Origin: Xanthomonas cissicola
GTDB taxonomy: Bacteria; Pseudomonadota; Gammaproteobacteria; Xanthomonadales; Xanthomonadaceae
Length of the DNA stretch: 48,892 nucleotides
Direction: 5' to 3'
Assembly: GCF_008801575.1 (NCBI RefSeq)
Contig: NZ_VZPL01000034.1
Span: 1 to 48,892 of the forward strand
Notes under the pieces: generated by a model
Told to the model about the DNA's origin: nothing
What the model saw: the letters and a program-made list of their open reading frames with translations, nothing else
Databases searched by the model: none
In this document: one piece after another, positions 18,535 through 26,850 of the stretch
How the letters are laid out: each line of letters opens with the position of its first letter
Numbering within the stretch: the first letter of the stretch is position 1
Made by a program: the position numbers and the translations under genes

Positions 18535-19791
18535 TCACCCCTCCCAAGCTGGCAATTTCTTCGCCACCGCGACATTCTTCAAACTCACATACTTCGGCAA
18601 GCCATCGCTGCCGTAGGCCAGCGCGGCTTCGCCCTTGATCAACGGGGCGAAGTAGCGGCGGGCGCGTTCGGTGATGCCGAAGCCGTCCTTGCGCAGGAAG
18701 CTGGGCGGCATCTTCTTTTCGTGATTGGCCACCTTGTGCAGGGGGACGGGCACGATCTTCCAGCGGTAGGGTGCGTCGCTGACGCGTTCGATCACCGGGA
18801 TCACCGCGTTCATGCCTTTGATCGCGTATTGCACGGCGGCCTTGCCGACCGCTTGCGCCTGTTCCCAGTCCGTCTTGGATGCGAGGTGGCGTGCGGAGCG
18901 CTGCAGGTAATCCGGCAACGTCCAGTGCACCTTGTAACCGAGTTCCTGTTTGACCTGTGCGGCCAGGAACGAGGCCACGCCGCCGAGCTGTGCATGGCCG
19001 AACGAGTCGGCCGCGCCACCGGCATCGGCGACGAACTTGCCGTGTGCGTCCTGGATGCCCTCGCTGGCCACCACCACGCACCAGCCGACCTTCTCCACCA
19101 CCTGTTTCACCTTGGCCAGGAATGCAGCCTGGTCGTAGGCGCGTTCGGGTAGCAGGATGATCTGCGGGGCGTCGTCCGGGCCTTGCCCGGCCAGGCCTCC
19201 CGCTGCGGCCAGCCAACCGGCATGGCGGCCCATCGCCTCATAGATGAAGACCTTGGTGGAGGTGTCGGCCATGGCGGCGACATCCAGTGCGGCCTCGCGT
19301 ACCGAGACGGCGGTGTACTTGGCCGCCGAGCCGAAGCCAGGGCAGGTGTCGGTCACCGCCAGATCGTTGTCGATGGTCTTTGGCACGCCGATGCAGTGCA
19401 GCGGGTAACCATAGGCCTTTGCGAGTTGCGAGACCTTCCACGCGGTGTCGGCCGAGTCGTTGCCGCCGTTGTAGAGGAACCAGCGGACGTCGTGCGCGCG
19501 CAGCACGTCGAGCAGACGTTCGTACTTGGCGCTGTCTTCCTCCAGCGATTTGAGCTTGTAGCGGCACGAGCCGAAAGCGCCGCCGGGGGTCTGCGCCAAT
19601 GCGGCAATGGCTGCAGCGGATTCCTTGGAGGTGTCGATCAACTCCTCGCGCAAGGCGCCCAGGATGCCGTTGCGTGCCGCCAGTACCTTGATCTTGCGTG
19701 CGCGCGCTTCGGCGATGACGCCGGCGGCGGTGGCATTGATGACGGCGGTGACACCGCCGGATTGGGCATAGAGCAGGTTGCCAGTGGTCAT
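18535..19791 (-). CDS. pfp: Pyrophosphate-dependent 6-phosphofructokinase
   Basis: The 418-residue enzyme interconverts fructose-6-phosphate and fructose-1,6-bisphosphate using PPi instead of ATP, a reversible step. The substrate specificity can be read: the phosphoryl-donor loop is GGNDSADT rather than the ATP-type GGDGS, and the catalytic motif is PKTIDNDL, where the lysine marks PPi users (ATP enzymes have glycine). Further motifs are EAMGRHAGWLAAA and ASEG. GGAG lies 11 bases before the ATG. Xanthomonas lack an ATP-dependent PFK in many strains and use this enzyme. It lies with hppA and ppa in one neighbourhood and is divergent from adk. Confidence 0.93.
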   Translation of the reverse strand: MTTGNLLYAQSGGVTAVINATAAGVIAEARARKIKVLAARNGILGALREELIDTSKESAAAIAALAQTPGGAFGSCRYKLKSLEEDSAKYERLLDVLRAHDVRWFLYNGGNDSADTAWKVSQLAKAYGYPLHCIGVPKTIDNDLAVTDTCPGFGSAAKYTAVSVREAALDVAAMADTSTKVFIYEAMGRHAGWLAAAGGLAGQGPDDAPQIILLPERAYDQAAFLAKVKQVVEKVGWCVVVASEGIQDAHGKFVADAGGAADSFGHAQLGGVASFLAAQVKQELGYKVHWTLPDYLQRSARHLASKTDWEQAQAVGKAAVQYAIKGMNAVIPVIERVSDAPYRWKIVPVPLHKVANHEKKMPPSFLRKDGFGITERARRYFAPLIKGEAALAYGSDGLPKYVSLKNVAVAKKLPAWEG

Positions 19792-19951
19792 AGGGGGACA
19801 GACTCCTCACATGGGAACATGGCGCAGGGGGACAGTGCCGGGACATTCCCCGGATGCGGTAAGCTGCACGGCCATACGGTCAGCGCCGGCGAAGACGTCA
19901 GTCTAACGCCGCCCACCGCAACGCGTTTTTATTCGAAAGTGGAGTCCACTG

Positions 19952-20515
19952 ATGCGATTGGTTCTGTTGGGACCGCCCGGTTCGGGCAAGGGCACCCAGG
20001 CGACACGTCTCAAAGACACGTTTGATATTCCGCATATTTCCACCGGCGACCTGTTGCGCGCCGAAGTGGCCGCTGGCTCGCCGCTGGGATTGAAGGCCAA
20101 GGAAGTGATGGCACGCGGCGACCTGGTGTCCGACGACATTCTGCTCGGCATGCTCGAGGCGCGCCTTGGCCAGGCCGATGTGGCCAAGGGTTTCATCCTG
20201 GATGGCTACCCGCGCAACGTGGCCCAGGCCAATGCGCTGGACGAATTGCTCGGCAAGATCGGTCAGCCGCTGGATGCCGTGGTGCAGCTGGAGGTGGCCA
20301 GCGAGTTGCTGGTCGAGCGCATCGCCGGTCGTGCCAAGGCCGAAGGCCGCGAAGACGATAATCCGGAATCGGTGCGCAAGCGTCTGCAGGTCTACACCGA
20401 TTCCACTGCACCGGTGATCGGCTTCTACGAGCAGCGCGGCAAGTTGGCGCGCGTGGATGGCGTGGGTTCGCTGGACGAAGTGCTGGAGCGCATCAGCAAG
20501 GCGCTCGGGCGCTGA
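19952..20515 (+). CDS. adk: Adenylate kinase
   Basis: Adk balances ATP, ADP and AMP. The 187-residue length is that of the short-lid bacterial form. The P-loop GPPGSGKGTQ opens the protein, followed by ISTGDLLRAEV (AMP binding), GFILDGYPRN, and the lid segment GRAKAEGREDDNPESVRKRL, which has no zinc cysteines. GGAG at 7 bases upstream supports the start. It is divergent from pfp, and a candidate small RNA on the other strand lies just downstream. Confidence 0.97.
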   Translation: MRLVLLGPPGSGKGTQATRLKDTFDIPHISTGDLLRAEVAAGSPLGLKAKEVMARGDLVSDDILLGMLEARLGQADVAKGFILDGYPRNVAQANALDELLGKIGQPLDAVVQLEVASELLVERIAGRAKAEGREDDNPESVRKRLQVYTDSTAPVIGFYEQRGKLARVDGVGSLDEVLERISKALGR

Positions 20516-20612
20516 GTCGGTAGGGGGACGCCCGGCGCAAGGCACGGTCTCGGCCATGCGCGGCCTCTGGTCGCGCTGCTTTCTCGCCGTGATCGCCCGG
20601 ACAACGTTACCC

Positions 20613-20647
20613 AAAAGAAAAACCCCGGACGTACAAGACGCCCGGGG
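20613..20647 (-). terminator. Strong intrinsic terminator of the candidate small RNA
   Basis: Minus strand CCCCGGGCGT-CTTGT-ACGTCCGGGG (10 pairs, one G-U) followed by TTTTTCTTTT. It ends a leftward transcript; there is no T-run on the plus strand, so it does not serve adk. Confidence 0.85.
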
Positions 20648-20752
20648 CAGAATAACGCCAGTAGTAGGCTTGCTCAGAGCCCCGACAGCATGAGCTCCCT
20701 GGGGATTTGGCCTCTTGGGGAGTAGGACCAAAGGGATACTGCGACTGGCGTT
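20613..20752 (-). ncRNA. Candidate small RNA between adk and mpl, with own terminator
   Basis: On the minus strand about 140 bases fold as a unit. AACGCCAGT (near the 5' end, 20744-20752) pairs with ACTGGCGTT (20654-20662) as a 9-base-pair closing helix. Inside are one or two hairpins, one with a C-rich loop (ACTCCCCAAG between GGTCCT and AGAGGCC). A terminator hairpin follows at once. No open reading frame is plausible, and the strand opposes both neighbours, so it is not a leader. C-rich loops are known in trans-acting Xanthomonas small RNAs such as sX13; I cannot say whether this is one of the described RNAs. The 5' end is estimated from a CACTAT -10-like box at 20757-20762 (minus strand). 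Confidence 0.5.
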
Positions 20753-20785
20753 CAGCATAGTGAGCGATGTGACCGGGTTCGCACA

Positions 20786-20825
20786 TCGGGAAATTCCCGA
20801 CAGTACGGTAGGAAATCCCCGACAC
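20786..20825. promoter_or_regulatory. Candidate tandem operator upstream of the small RNA and mpl
   Basis: TCGGGAAATTCCCGA (20786-20800) is a perfect 15-base palindrome. The sequence GGAAATTCCCGACAG (20789-20803) is repeated as GGAAATCCCCGACAC at 20811-20825, a 22-base or two-helical-turn spacing. This sits where an activator of the minus-strand RNA would bind, and 60-100 bases upstream of mpl. The binding protein is unknown. Confidence 0.35.
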
Positions 20826-20884
20826 CTGGGCTTGCGTTGGATCGGAATGTCCGGCAACTGCGGCGATCGGCGACAATAGGCGGC

Positions 20885-22243
20885 ATGAGCAAACTCCACA
20901 TTCTCGGCATCGCCGGAACTTTCATGGGCGGTGTGGCCGCCCTGGCGCGTGAGCTGGGCTGGCAGGTGGAAGGCAGCGACCAGGCCATCTATCCGCCGAT
21001 GTCCACACAACTGGAAACGCTGGGCATTGCGCTGGAACAGGGATACGCGCCGTCCAATATTTCTCCGGACGCGACCGAGGTGGTTGTCGGTAATGCCCTG
21101 TCGCGCGGCAATCCGGCGGTGGAGGCGGTGCTGGATGCCGGCCGCCGGTACACCTCCGGCGCGCAGTGGCTGGCCGAGCAGGTGCTGCCGGGCCGCGACA
21201 CGCTGGCGGTCGCCGGCACCCATGGCAAGACCACCACCACCACCATCCTGAGCTACCTGCTGGAGGCGGCCGGGCGCGCGCCGGGGTTTCTGATCGGTGG
21301 CGTGGCCGAAGATTTCGGCGTGTCGGCGCGACTGGGCCAGGGGCGCGAATTCGTGGTGGAAGCCGACGAATACGACACCGCGTTTTTCGACAAGCGCAGC
21401 AAGTTCGTGCACTACCGGCCATTGGTGGCGATCCTCAATAACCTGGAATACGACCACGCCGACATCTTCCCGGACGTAGCCGCCATCCAGCGCCAGTTTC
21501 ACCATCTGGTGCGCACGGTGCCCAAGCGCGGTCGCCTGATCGTCAACGGCGAAGACGCGCACCTGGCCGAGGTGCTGGCGATGGGATGCTGGACGCCGGT
21601 GGAGCGGTTCGGCTTCGAGGCGTCGCTGGACTGGAGTGCGCGTTTGATCGCGGCCGATGGCAGCGCATTTGCGGTGCTGCATCGTGGCGTGGAAATTGGC
21701 CAGGTGCAGTGGCCGCTGGTTGGGCGGCACAACGTCCTGAACGGGTTGGCGGCGCTGGTGGCGGTGCAGGCGGTGGGTGTGGATCCGGCGACGGTGATGC
21801 CGGCACTGGCGCAGTTCCAGAGCGTCAAGCGGCGGCTGGAAGTCATTGGCAACGCGCGCGACATCACCGTGTACGACGACTTCGCGCACCATCCCACCGC
21901 CATCGCGACCACGTTGCAGGGCTTGCGTGCGAAGGTCGGGGCGGCGCGTGTTGTGGTGGCAATGGAGCCGCGCAGCAATTCGATGCGGCTGGGCGCGCAT
22001 GCGCAGGCACTGGCGCCGTCGTTGCACGATGCCGATGCAGTGGTGTTTTTACATCGGCCGGAACTGGCCTGGGACGCCGCACCCATCATTGCGCAGGTGC
22101 GCGGCGAGGCACGCGTGGTGCAGGACGTGGATGCCTTGCTGCACACGCTGGGCGAGATTGCCCGGCCCGGCGACCATGTGGTGTTCATGTCCAATGGCGG
22201 CTTCGATGGTGCGCCGCGTCGCTTCCTGGCGCAGTTGTCCTGA
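20885..22243 (+). CDS. mpl: UDP-N-acetylmuramate:L-alanyl-gamma-D-glutamyl-meso-DAP ligase (murein recycling)
   Basis: Mpl reattaches the recovered tripeptide to UDP-MurNAc so that old wall peptide is reused. The 452-residue protein is a Mur ligase: N-terminal Rossmann opening HILGIAGTFMGG, ATP-binding AGTHGKTTTTTIL, EADEYDTAFFDKRSKF, NNLEYDHADIF, and YDDFAHHPTAIATTL in the C-terminal domain. The EADEYD and HHPT pattern separates Mpl from MurC. The ATG at 20885 is preceded by a weak AGGCGG. Its stop overlaps the next gene's first possible ATG (TGATG), so the two are translationally linked. Confidence 0.94.
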   Translation: MSKLHILGIAGTFMGGVAALARELGWQVEGSDQAIYPPMSTQLETLGIALEQGYAPSNISPDATEVVVGNALSRGNPAVEAVLDAGRRYTSGAQWLAEQVLPGRDTLAVAGTHGKTTTTTILSYLLEAAGRAPGFLIGGVAEDFGVSARLGQGREFVVEADEYDTAFFDKRSKFVHYRPLVAILNNLEYDHADIFPDVAAIQRQFHHLVRTVPKRGRLIVNGEDAHLAEVLAMGCWTPVERFGFEASLDWSARLIAADGSAFAVLHRGVEIGQVQWPLVGRHNVLNGLAALVAVQAVGVDPATVMPALAQFQSVKRRLEVIGNARDITVYDDFAHHPTAIATTLQGLRAKVGAARVVVAMEPRSNSMRLGAHAQALAPSLHDADAVVFLHRPELAWDAAPIIAQVRGEARVVQDVDALLHTLGEIARPGDHVVFMSNGGFDGAPRRFLAQLS

Positions 22244-22838
22244 TGGTGCCGCTCATGGCTACCGGCGAGACCAGCACCTTGCCGCTGTTTCCGTTGCACA
22301 GCGTGTTGCTGCCCGGTGCGGCAATGGGCTTGCGCGTGTCGAGCGCCGCTATCTGGACCTGGTGCGCGAGAGCGGCCGTAACGGCACCAGCTTCGGCGTG
22401 TGCCTGATCCTGGAAGGCAACGAAGTCGGCGTGCCGGCTACGCCGGCCGCGTTCGGTACCGAAGTGCGCATCGAGGATTTCGATGTGGGCGCTGACGGCG
22501 TGCTGGTGCTGCGCCTGCGTGGCACGCGGCGTTTCCACGTACAGCGCTCGCGCATTCGCGACAACGGTCTGGTGGTGGGAGATGTCGCCTGGCGCGAACC
22601 GGATCCGGACGACGAATTGCGCCCCGAACACAGCCTGCTGGCCACGGTGATCGAGCGGATGCTCGAACAGGTGGGGGGCGAATTCGCTTCGGTGGGGCCG
22701 GGTTTGCTGGATCAAGCCGCCTGGGTGGGCTGGCGGTTGGCCGAGCTGTTGCCGCTGACCGAGCAGCAACGGCTGTCGCTGCTGCAGCAGGACGATCCGC
22801 ATCGGCGGCTGGATCAATTGCTGGCCTGGATGCCGTAA
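22243..22838 (+). pseudogene. LON substrate-binding-domain protein, frameshifted
   Basis: The first frame starts at ATG 22243 or 22255 and reads TLPLFPLHSVLLPGAAMGLRV, the usual opening of stand-alone LON N-domain proteins. The frame then breaks. The continuation ERRYLDLVRESGRNGTSFGV through LRLRGTRRFHVQ to a C-terminal helical part lies one frame away and ends at 22838. Inserting one T at about 22339 (CGTGTCGAG to CGTGTTCGAG) restores GLRVFERRYLDL and a 198-residue protein. The gene overlaps mpl by one base, so the intact form would be co-translated with it. It could be a genuine mutation or a sequencing error. Confidence 0.85.
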
Positions 22839-23119
22839 GAGCTGCAGATAAACCGGCTGCGCCCGCTACACGGGTGCGGGCAACGCTCCGAACTTTCATG
22901 TGCCGCGTGTGCACTGTGTTCCCGCACGCCTTGCACACCCATTGATGGCCGCTCCCTACGCCTTTCCATCGCTCCGGTCGCGTAGGGCCATGGTTTCGAT
23001 CGGCCCCATCACCGTGCTTGCACCGTGGCAACGGCACACTGCGCACGCTTGAGTGCGCTACCGACCGCATCCATGCACTGGATGCGCGCAATGGCGTTAC
23101 TCGTTTCTTTTGATGGGGT
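22839..23119. other. Intergenic region before the bestrophin-like gene
   Basis: About 280 bases with no gene that I can support. GCATCC/GGATGC at about 23070-23086 makes a small hairpin. No clear promoter is seen. Confidence 0.4.
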
Positions 23120-24010
23120 GTGCCTTTGATTGTCGATGTAAAGCCGCGTGTGGCAGATGTGATCAGCCAGGTCTGGCGGACCCTGGCGGTGTTGTTCGTA
23201 TGGGATGTGTTGATCACCATCATTTACTACGTGCTGCCGTTCCGTGCGCCGGCATTGCCGCTGACCATCTTTGGTTCTGCGCTGGCGTTGTTCCTGGGCT
23301 TTCGCGCCAATTCAACCTACCAACGCTGGTGGGAGGGGCGGGTGCTGTGGGGCCAGATGATCAATGCCTCGCGTAATCTGGTGCGCTTGAGCGTCAGTAT
23401 CCTGGCTGCACCGGAAGCCGGCGATCTTGGGCGCACCATTGCGCTGCGCCAGATTGCCTACGTCAACGCGCTGCGCTGCCAACTGCGCCGGTTGCCGGTG
23501 GCGATGGCGTTGTCCCCGCATGTGGACGCCGACGAAGCGGCGGCGGTGGTGGTGCGCACCAATGTGGCCAACGGCTTGCTCGACACCACCGGCCGCAGCG
23601 TGGAGCAGGCGCGGCGCGCTGGCTGGATCGACAGCATCCAGCAGGCCAGCGTGGAGCGCATCCTGGTGGATATCGCCAACGCACAGGGCGGCATGGAACG
23701 CCTGAAGAATACGCCGTTGCCGTACCAATACCGCTTCTATCCGAACCTGTTTACGCGGCTGTTCTGCGTGCTGTTGCCGATCGGTCTGGTGGAGACGCTG
23801 CAATACGCCACACCGGTCGGTTCGACCGTGGCCGGGTTGATGTTTCTGGCGGTGTTGAAGATCGGCGATGAGCTAGTGGACCCATTCGCCAACACCATCC
23901 ACGACCTGCCGCTGGACACGATGTGCCGCACGGTGGAGATCGATGCGCTGCAGGCCATTGGTGAGCAAGCGCCGGAGCCGATGCAGCCGGTGGATGGCGT
24001 GTTGTGGTGA
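23120..24010 (+). CDS. Bestrophin-like (UPF0187) membrane channel protein
   Basis: The 296-residue protein matches bacterial bestrophin homologues: two N-terminal hydrophobic helices (VLFVWDVLITIIYYVLPF and LTIFGSALALFLGFRAN), the family motif FRANSTYQRWWEGRVLWGQM, a long amphipathic cytoplasmic part, then a hydrophobic pair near FTRLFCVLLPIGLVETLQ, and GDELVDPFANTIHDLPLD (acidic gating/neck region). Bestrophins are pentameric anion or cation channels in the inner membrane. The start is a GTG at 23120 preceded by GATGGGG; no in-frame ATG lies upstream. It is a single-gene unit flanked by repeats. Ion selectivity cannot be read. Confidence 0.85.
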   Translation: MPLIVDVKPRVADVISQVWRTLAVLFVWDVLITIIYYVLPFRAPALPLTIFGSALALFLGFRANSTYQRWWEGRVLWGQMINASRNLVRLSVSILAAPEAGDLGRTIALRQIAYVNALRCQLRRLPVAMALSPHVDADEAAAVVVRTNVANGLLDTTGRSVEQARRAGWIDSIQQASVERILVDIANAQGGMERLKNTPLPYQYRFYPNLFTRLFCVLLPIGLVETLQYATPVGSTVAGLMFLAVLKIGDELVDPFANTIHDLPLDTMCRTVEIDALQAIGEQAPEPMQPVDGVLW

Positions 24011-24136
24011 GGTATCGCGTGCTAGGCCAATGCGGCCTTTGCATCGCCGAACTGCGCTGATTCGCATTCTTATCGTTCGCCTTGAGAGGCGATTGAACGG
24101 TGCAAGCAGTTGTGGCGCGGCCAACTGCGAGTTTTC

Positions 24137-24246
24137 TGCAGGGCCCTTGCCCACCCACCATCGCGGGACACGCTGCAAGTACGTCCTTGTAAGCTCTTAC
24201 GCGGCATCCATGCCGCGTAAGGTCCCGCGACGGTGAGCGGCAAGGA
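24137..24246. repeat. Palindromic repeat A, copy 1
   Basis: The unit has outer arms (GGGCCCTTGCC... pairing with ...GGCAAGGACC), a middle arm (CGCGGGAC with GTCCCGCG) and an inner hairpin CTTACGCGGCAT-CC-ATGCCGCGTAAG. About 90% of it is shared with 47164-47277. It is a non-coding, hairpin-forming intergenic repeat, not a CRISPR or a terminator with T-run. Confidence 0.85.
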
Positions 24247-24359
24247 CCAGTCCAGTTGGTCGGTGCGCAGAGTGTTCAAGCGATAGCAAACCATGCGACG
24301 CAAGTAACCAGGCGACGCAGTGTTCTCTGCTCGTCGGTAGATCACCGACAAAAGTTGGT

Positions 24360-24460
24360 GCGATGCCCTCGCCGCTTGCGGGACACGCCGTGAACCCGTC
24401 CATGGGGCTCGATGGCTGCATCCATGCCGCCAACGGTCCCGCAAGCGGCGAGGGCATCGC
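24360..24460. repeat. Palindromic repeat B, copy 1
   Basis: Perfect 25-base arms: GCGATGCCCTCGCCGCTTGC continuing to GGGAC at 24384, matched by GTCCCGCAAGCGGCGAGGGC to 24460. The 51-base centre carries CATGGGGCTCGATGGCTGCA. A diverged copy with the centre inverted is at 47448-47565. GTTGGT and ACCAAC flank it as an additional outer pair. Confidence 0.85.
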
Positions 24461-24611
24461 GCGCTCGACCAACGAAGCGTTCACCCTATCAATTCAGCAG
24501 CCTCTGGACGGCGCCAGCACGTCACCATCGAGACAGGGTTCAACAGCTGTTGCTGACACCCCGTCTCGACCCATCGCGCGATCGCCGGCCAATCGCCTAT
24601 TGCCCGATCGA

Positions 24612-26699
24612 TCAACGGCGTTGTTGCGGCGGACCCGATGCCGCAGGATCGAACGCAGCGGTGTCCGTCCGCGGCACAGCGTTGTGTTTGTCCTCGCCAC
24701 TCACCGCACTGCCCGAGGTGCTGTCGATCAGGATCACCGGCACCTGCGAGCGACGACGCTGTTCCATGCGATGGGGCAGCGGGCCAAGTGCCTCGCGCAA
24801 TGCGCTCAGTGCAGGATCGACGCCGCGCAGCGGGTACCACAGGCCGATCAGGCTGAAGTGGCGGCTGTAGCGCAAGGTCTGGGTGCTGCCCACCCACAGC
24901 GGTTGTGCATCCGGCTGCAGGCGCGCAGCCGCCGGCCACAGGCGTAGCACATGCACGTGGCCGGGCGCGGCGTGGCGCACCATCAACAGGGCTTCGACCT
25001 GCGTCTCCAGCGTGGCCGGCAGAATCGGTACTTCGTCGGGGCGGCCGCTGACATCGAGCAGGTGCAGCGCCTGTTCCCAGCCCGCCTGGGGCTGGACCCG
25101 CCAGCCGCGCGCCTGAAGCTGGCGCTGCAACGGGGCGAGCGGGCCGGCCAACTGGACGTCCAGCGGCCAACGCTGATCGTCGTCGAATTCGTTACGGCGT
25201 GCTGGCAGCAGGCGCCATTGCTCTTCCCACCACTCGTGTGCGGGCAACTCCATCAATGCCGGCGGCGGCGGTTCGAACTTGGCCAGCTTGATGTCGAGGT
25301 TGCGCGGCGCAAAATAAATGGCACAGCTCACGAACACCCCATAGAAGATCCACGACACCGGCTTGACCCAGAACGCGCGGGTGGCACGGCGGCGGTAGGC
25401 AATGCCCAGCACCAGCAGCCAGAAGATGCCGAACAACATGCCGCCGACGACGTCGCTGAGCCAGTGCGCACCGAGATACAAACGTGCAAAACCGATCAGC
25501 GAGACGATGGCGCCGCTGACCAGATACGGCCACACGCGGCGGCGGCCAGGCAACTCGCGCGCGATCAACAGCGCGAAAAAGCCGAAGGCGATCGTGGCCA
25601 TGGTGACCGCAACCGATGGAAAGCCGAAACCGCTGCTGGCCGCAGGCGGGCGCACCACCTGCACGGTGGCGCCAAGCAGCTGGGTGAGCGCCAGGCCGAA
25701 GGCCAGCGCGATCACCCAATGGGCCACGGCCATCCAGCGGCGACGCCAGGCCAGATAGCCCATCGCGGCGGCGATGGCCGGCAACAGCACCTGCCAGTCG
25801 CCCAATGAGGCCAGCGCCACCATCGGGTAGTCGGCCAATGGGTTACGCAGCGCCAGCATCAGGTCGTGCACGGCCAGGTCCACGCGCAATGGCTCGCCGT
25901 GCGCCAGCACCACCATCAGCAGCACGAACCAGCCCCAGCCGAGCAGCAAGAGCATCAAGGCCATCATGGCCAGCGGCACCGATTCGCGACGGCGCGGGTC
26001 GAATACGCCGACCGACCAATTCCCCAGGACCGGGTGCCGGTGCGACCACTCCAGCAGACGTGCCAGCAAGGCATCCAGATGGCCGGCCGACCAGCGGTAC
26101 GAATACAGCACGACCGCCCAGGCAAGCCCGATCACGGCCGCCAGTAATGCAACCACCACAAATAGCCGCCCGGCCACCGCGGCCACTGCGTCGTAGGCCG
26201 TGCCCAGCACCCAGCCGGGCACCAGGAACAACAACGCCCACGACACGCAGGCCAGGCCGCTGGCGACCAGATACCGTTTGAACGGCATGCGCGACATGCC
26301 GGCAATCGCCGGTACGAACGGGCGCACTGCACCCACGTAGCGCGCAATCAGGATGCTTTTGAAGGCATTGCGTCGGAACAGCAGCTCGCCGCGCTCCAGC
26401 AGTTGCGGGTAACGCCGGAATGGCCAGTAGGTGTGCAGCTGATGGCCCCAGCGATGGCCGACCCAGAAGCTCAACGCATCGCCAACGAAGGCGCCCAGGG
26501 TGGCGCACACCACCGCATAGGGGCCGTTGATCTGCCCGAGCCCGATGAGCACGCCAATGGCGAACAGCAACGGCAACGCAGGCACGATGGCGCCCAGCAC
26601 GATGACCGCATCACAAAATGCGATGCCAAAGATCACCACGCCAGCCAAGGTGGGGTGGTGTCCGATCCACTCCAGCGTGGCGTCGATCCATGAGTTCAT
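24612..26699 (-). CDS. DedA/VTT - PAP2 - LssY fusion membrane protein
   Basis: The 695-residue protein joins three domains. Residues 1-200 are a DedA (SNARE-associated) lipid-scramblase-like domain with LGAIVPALPLLFAIG, CATLGAFVGDALSFWVGHRW and the ARYVGAVRPFVPAIAG motif. Residues 240-440 are a PAP2-type phosphatase fold with RLYLGAHWLSDVVGG, the third PAP2 motif. Residues 460-650 are a soluble LssY-like C-terminal domain. In the PAP2 part the first motif lacks its lysine (QLLGATVQVVRPP) and the second reads FPSVAV instead of PSGH, so two of three catalytic elements are missing. Role in lipid handling at the inner membrane is likely but catalysis is doubtful. The ATG at 26699 lacks a standard ribosome-binding site. 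Confidence 0.85.
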   Translation of the reverse strand: MNSWIDATLEWIGHHPTLAGVVIFGIAFCDAVIVLGAIVPALPLLFAIGVLIGLGQINGPYAVVCATLGAFVGDALSFWVGHRWGHQLHTYWPFRRYPQLLERGELLFRRNAFKSILIARYVGAVRPFVPAIAGMSRMPFKRYLVASGLACVSWALLFLVPGWVLGTAYDAVAAVAGRLFVVVALLAAVIGLAWAVVLYSYRWSAGHLDALLARLLEWSHRHPVLGNWSVGVFDPRRRESVPLAMMALMLLLLGWGWFVLLMVVLAHGEPLRVDLAVHDLMLALRNPLADYPMVALASLGDWQVLLPAIAAAMGYLAWRRRWMAVAHWVIALAFGLALTQLLGATVQVVRPPAASSGFGFPSVAVTMATIAFGFFALLIARELPGRRRVWPYLVSGAIVSLIGFARLYLGAHWLSDVVGGMLFGIFWLLVLGIAYRRRATRAFWVKPVSWIFYGVFVSCAIYFAPRNLDIKLAKFEPPPPALMELPAHEWWEEQWRLLPARRNEFDDDQRWPLDVQLAGPLAPLQRQLQARGWRVQPQAGWEQALHLLDVSGRPDEVPILPATLETQVEALLMVRHAAPGHVHVLRLWPAAARLQPDAQPLWVGSTQTLRYSRHFSLIGLWYPLRGVDPALSALREALGPLPHRMEQRRRSQVPVILIDSTSGSAVSGEDKHNAVPRTDTAAFDPAASGPPQQRR

Positions 26700-26850
26700 A
26701 CCTGAATTATAGGTGGGCGCGGCGGCGCCTGACCTGCATCGTCCTCACATCGGGGGATTGGCTTCACCTGAGGTTGCGGCCATGCAGCTGCCGCACGCGC
26801 GCATGCCACAGATGCGCGCAGCGAGACAGGCCTGCCGCCTACAATGGGGG

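Larger units (their letters stand above)
24011..24611. other. Repeat-bearing gap between convergent genes
   Basis: Six hundred bases between the ends of the bestrophin-like gene and the DedA-PAP2 gene. It contains two long palindromic repeats (24137-24246 and 24360-24460). The same pair, in the same order, recurs at 47164-47565. No gene is supported. Confidence 0.6.

Noticed and set aside
20613..20880. 6S RNA or SRP RNA as identity of the small RNA
   Set aside because: The characteristic conserved bases and central bubble of 6S, and the GGAAGCAGCC-type tetraloop region of SRP RNA, are not found.
19898..22027. 709-codon minus-strand frame across adk and mpl
   Set aside because: Shadow over two certain genes; the only real minus-strand signal in it is the terminator-bearing RNA candidate.
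24137..24460. Possible CRISPR array because of repeated palindromes
   Set aside because: The two units differ from each other, occur once each here and have no regularly spaced short repeats or cas genes.
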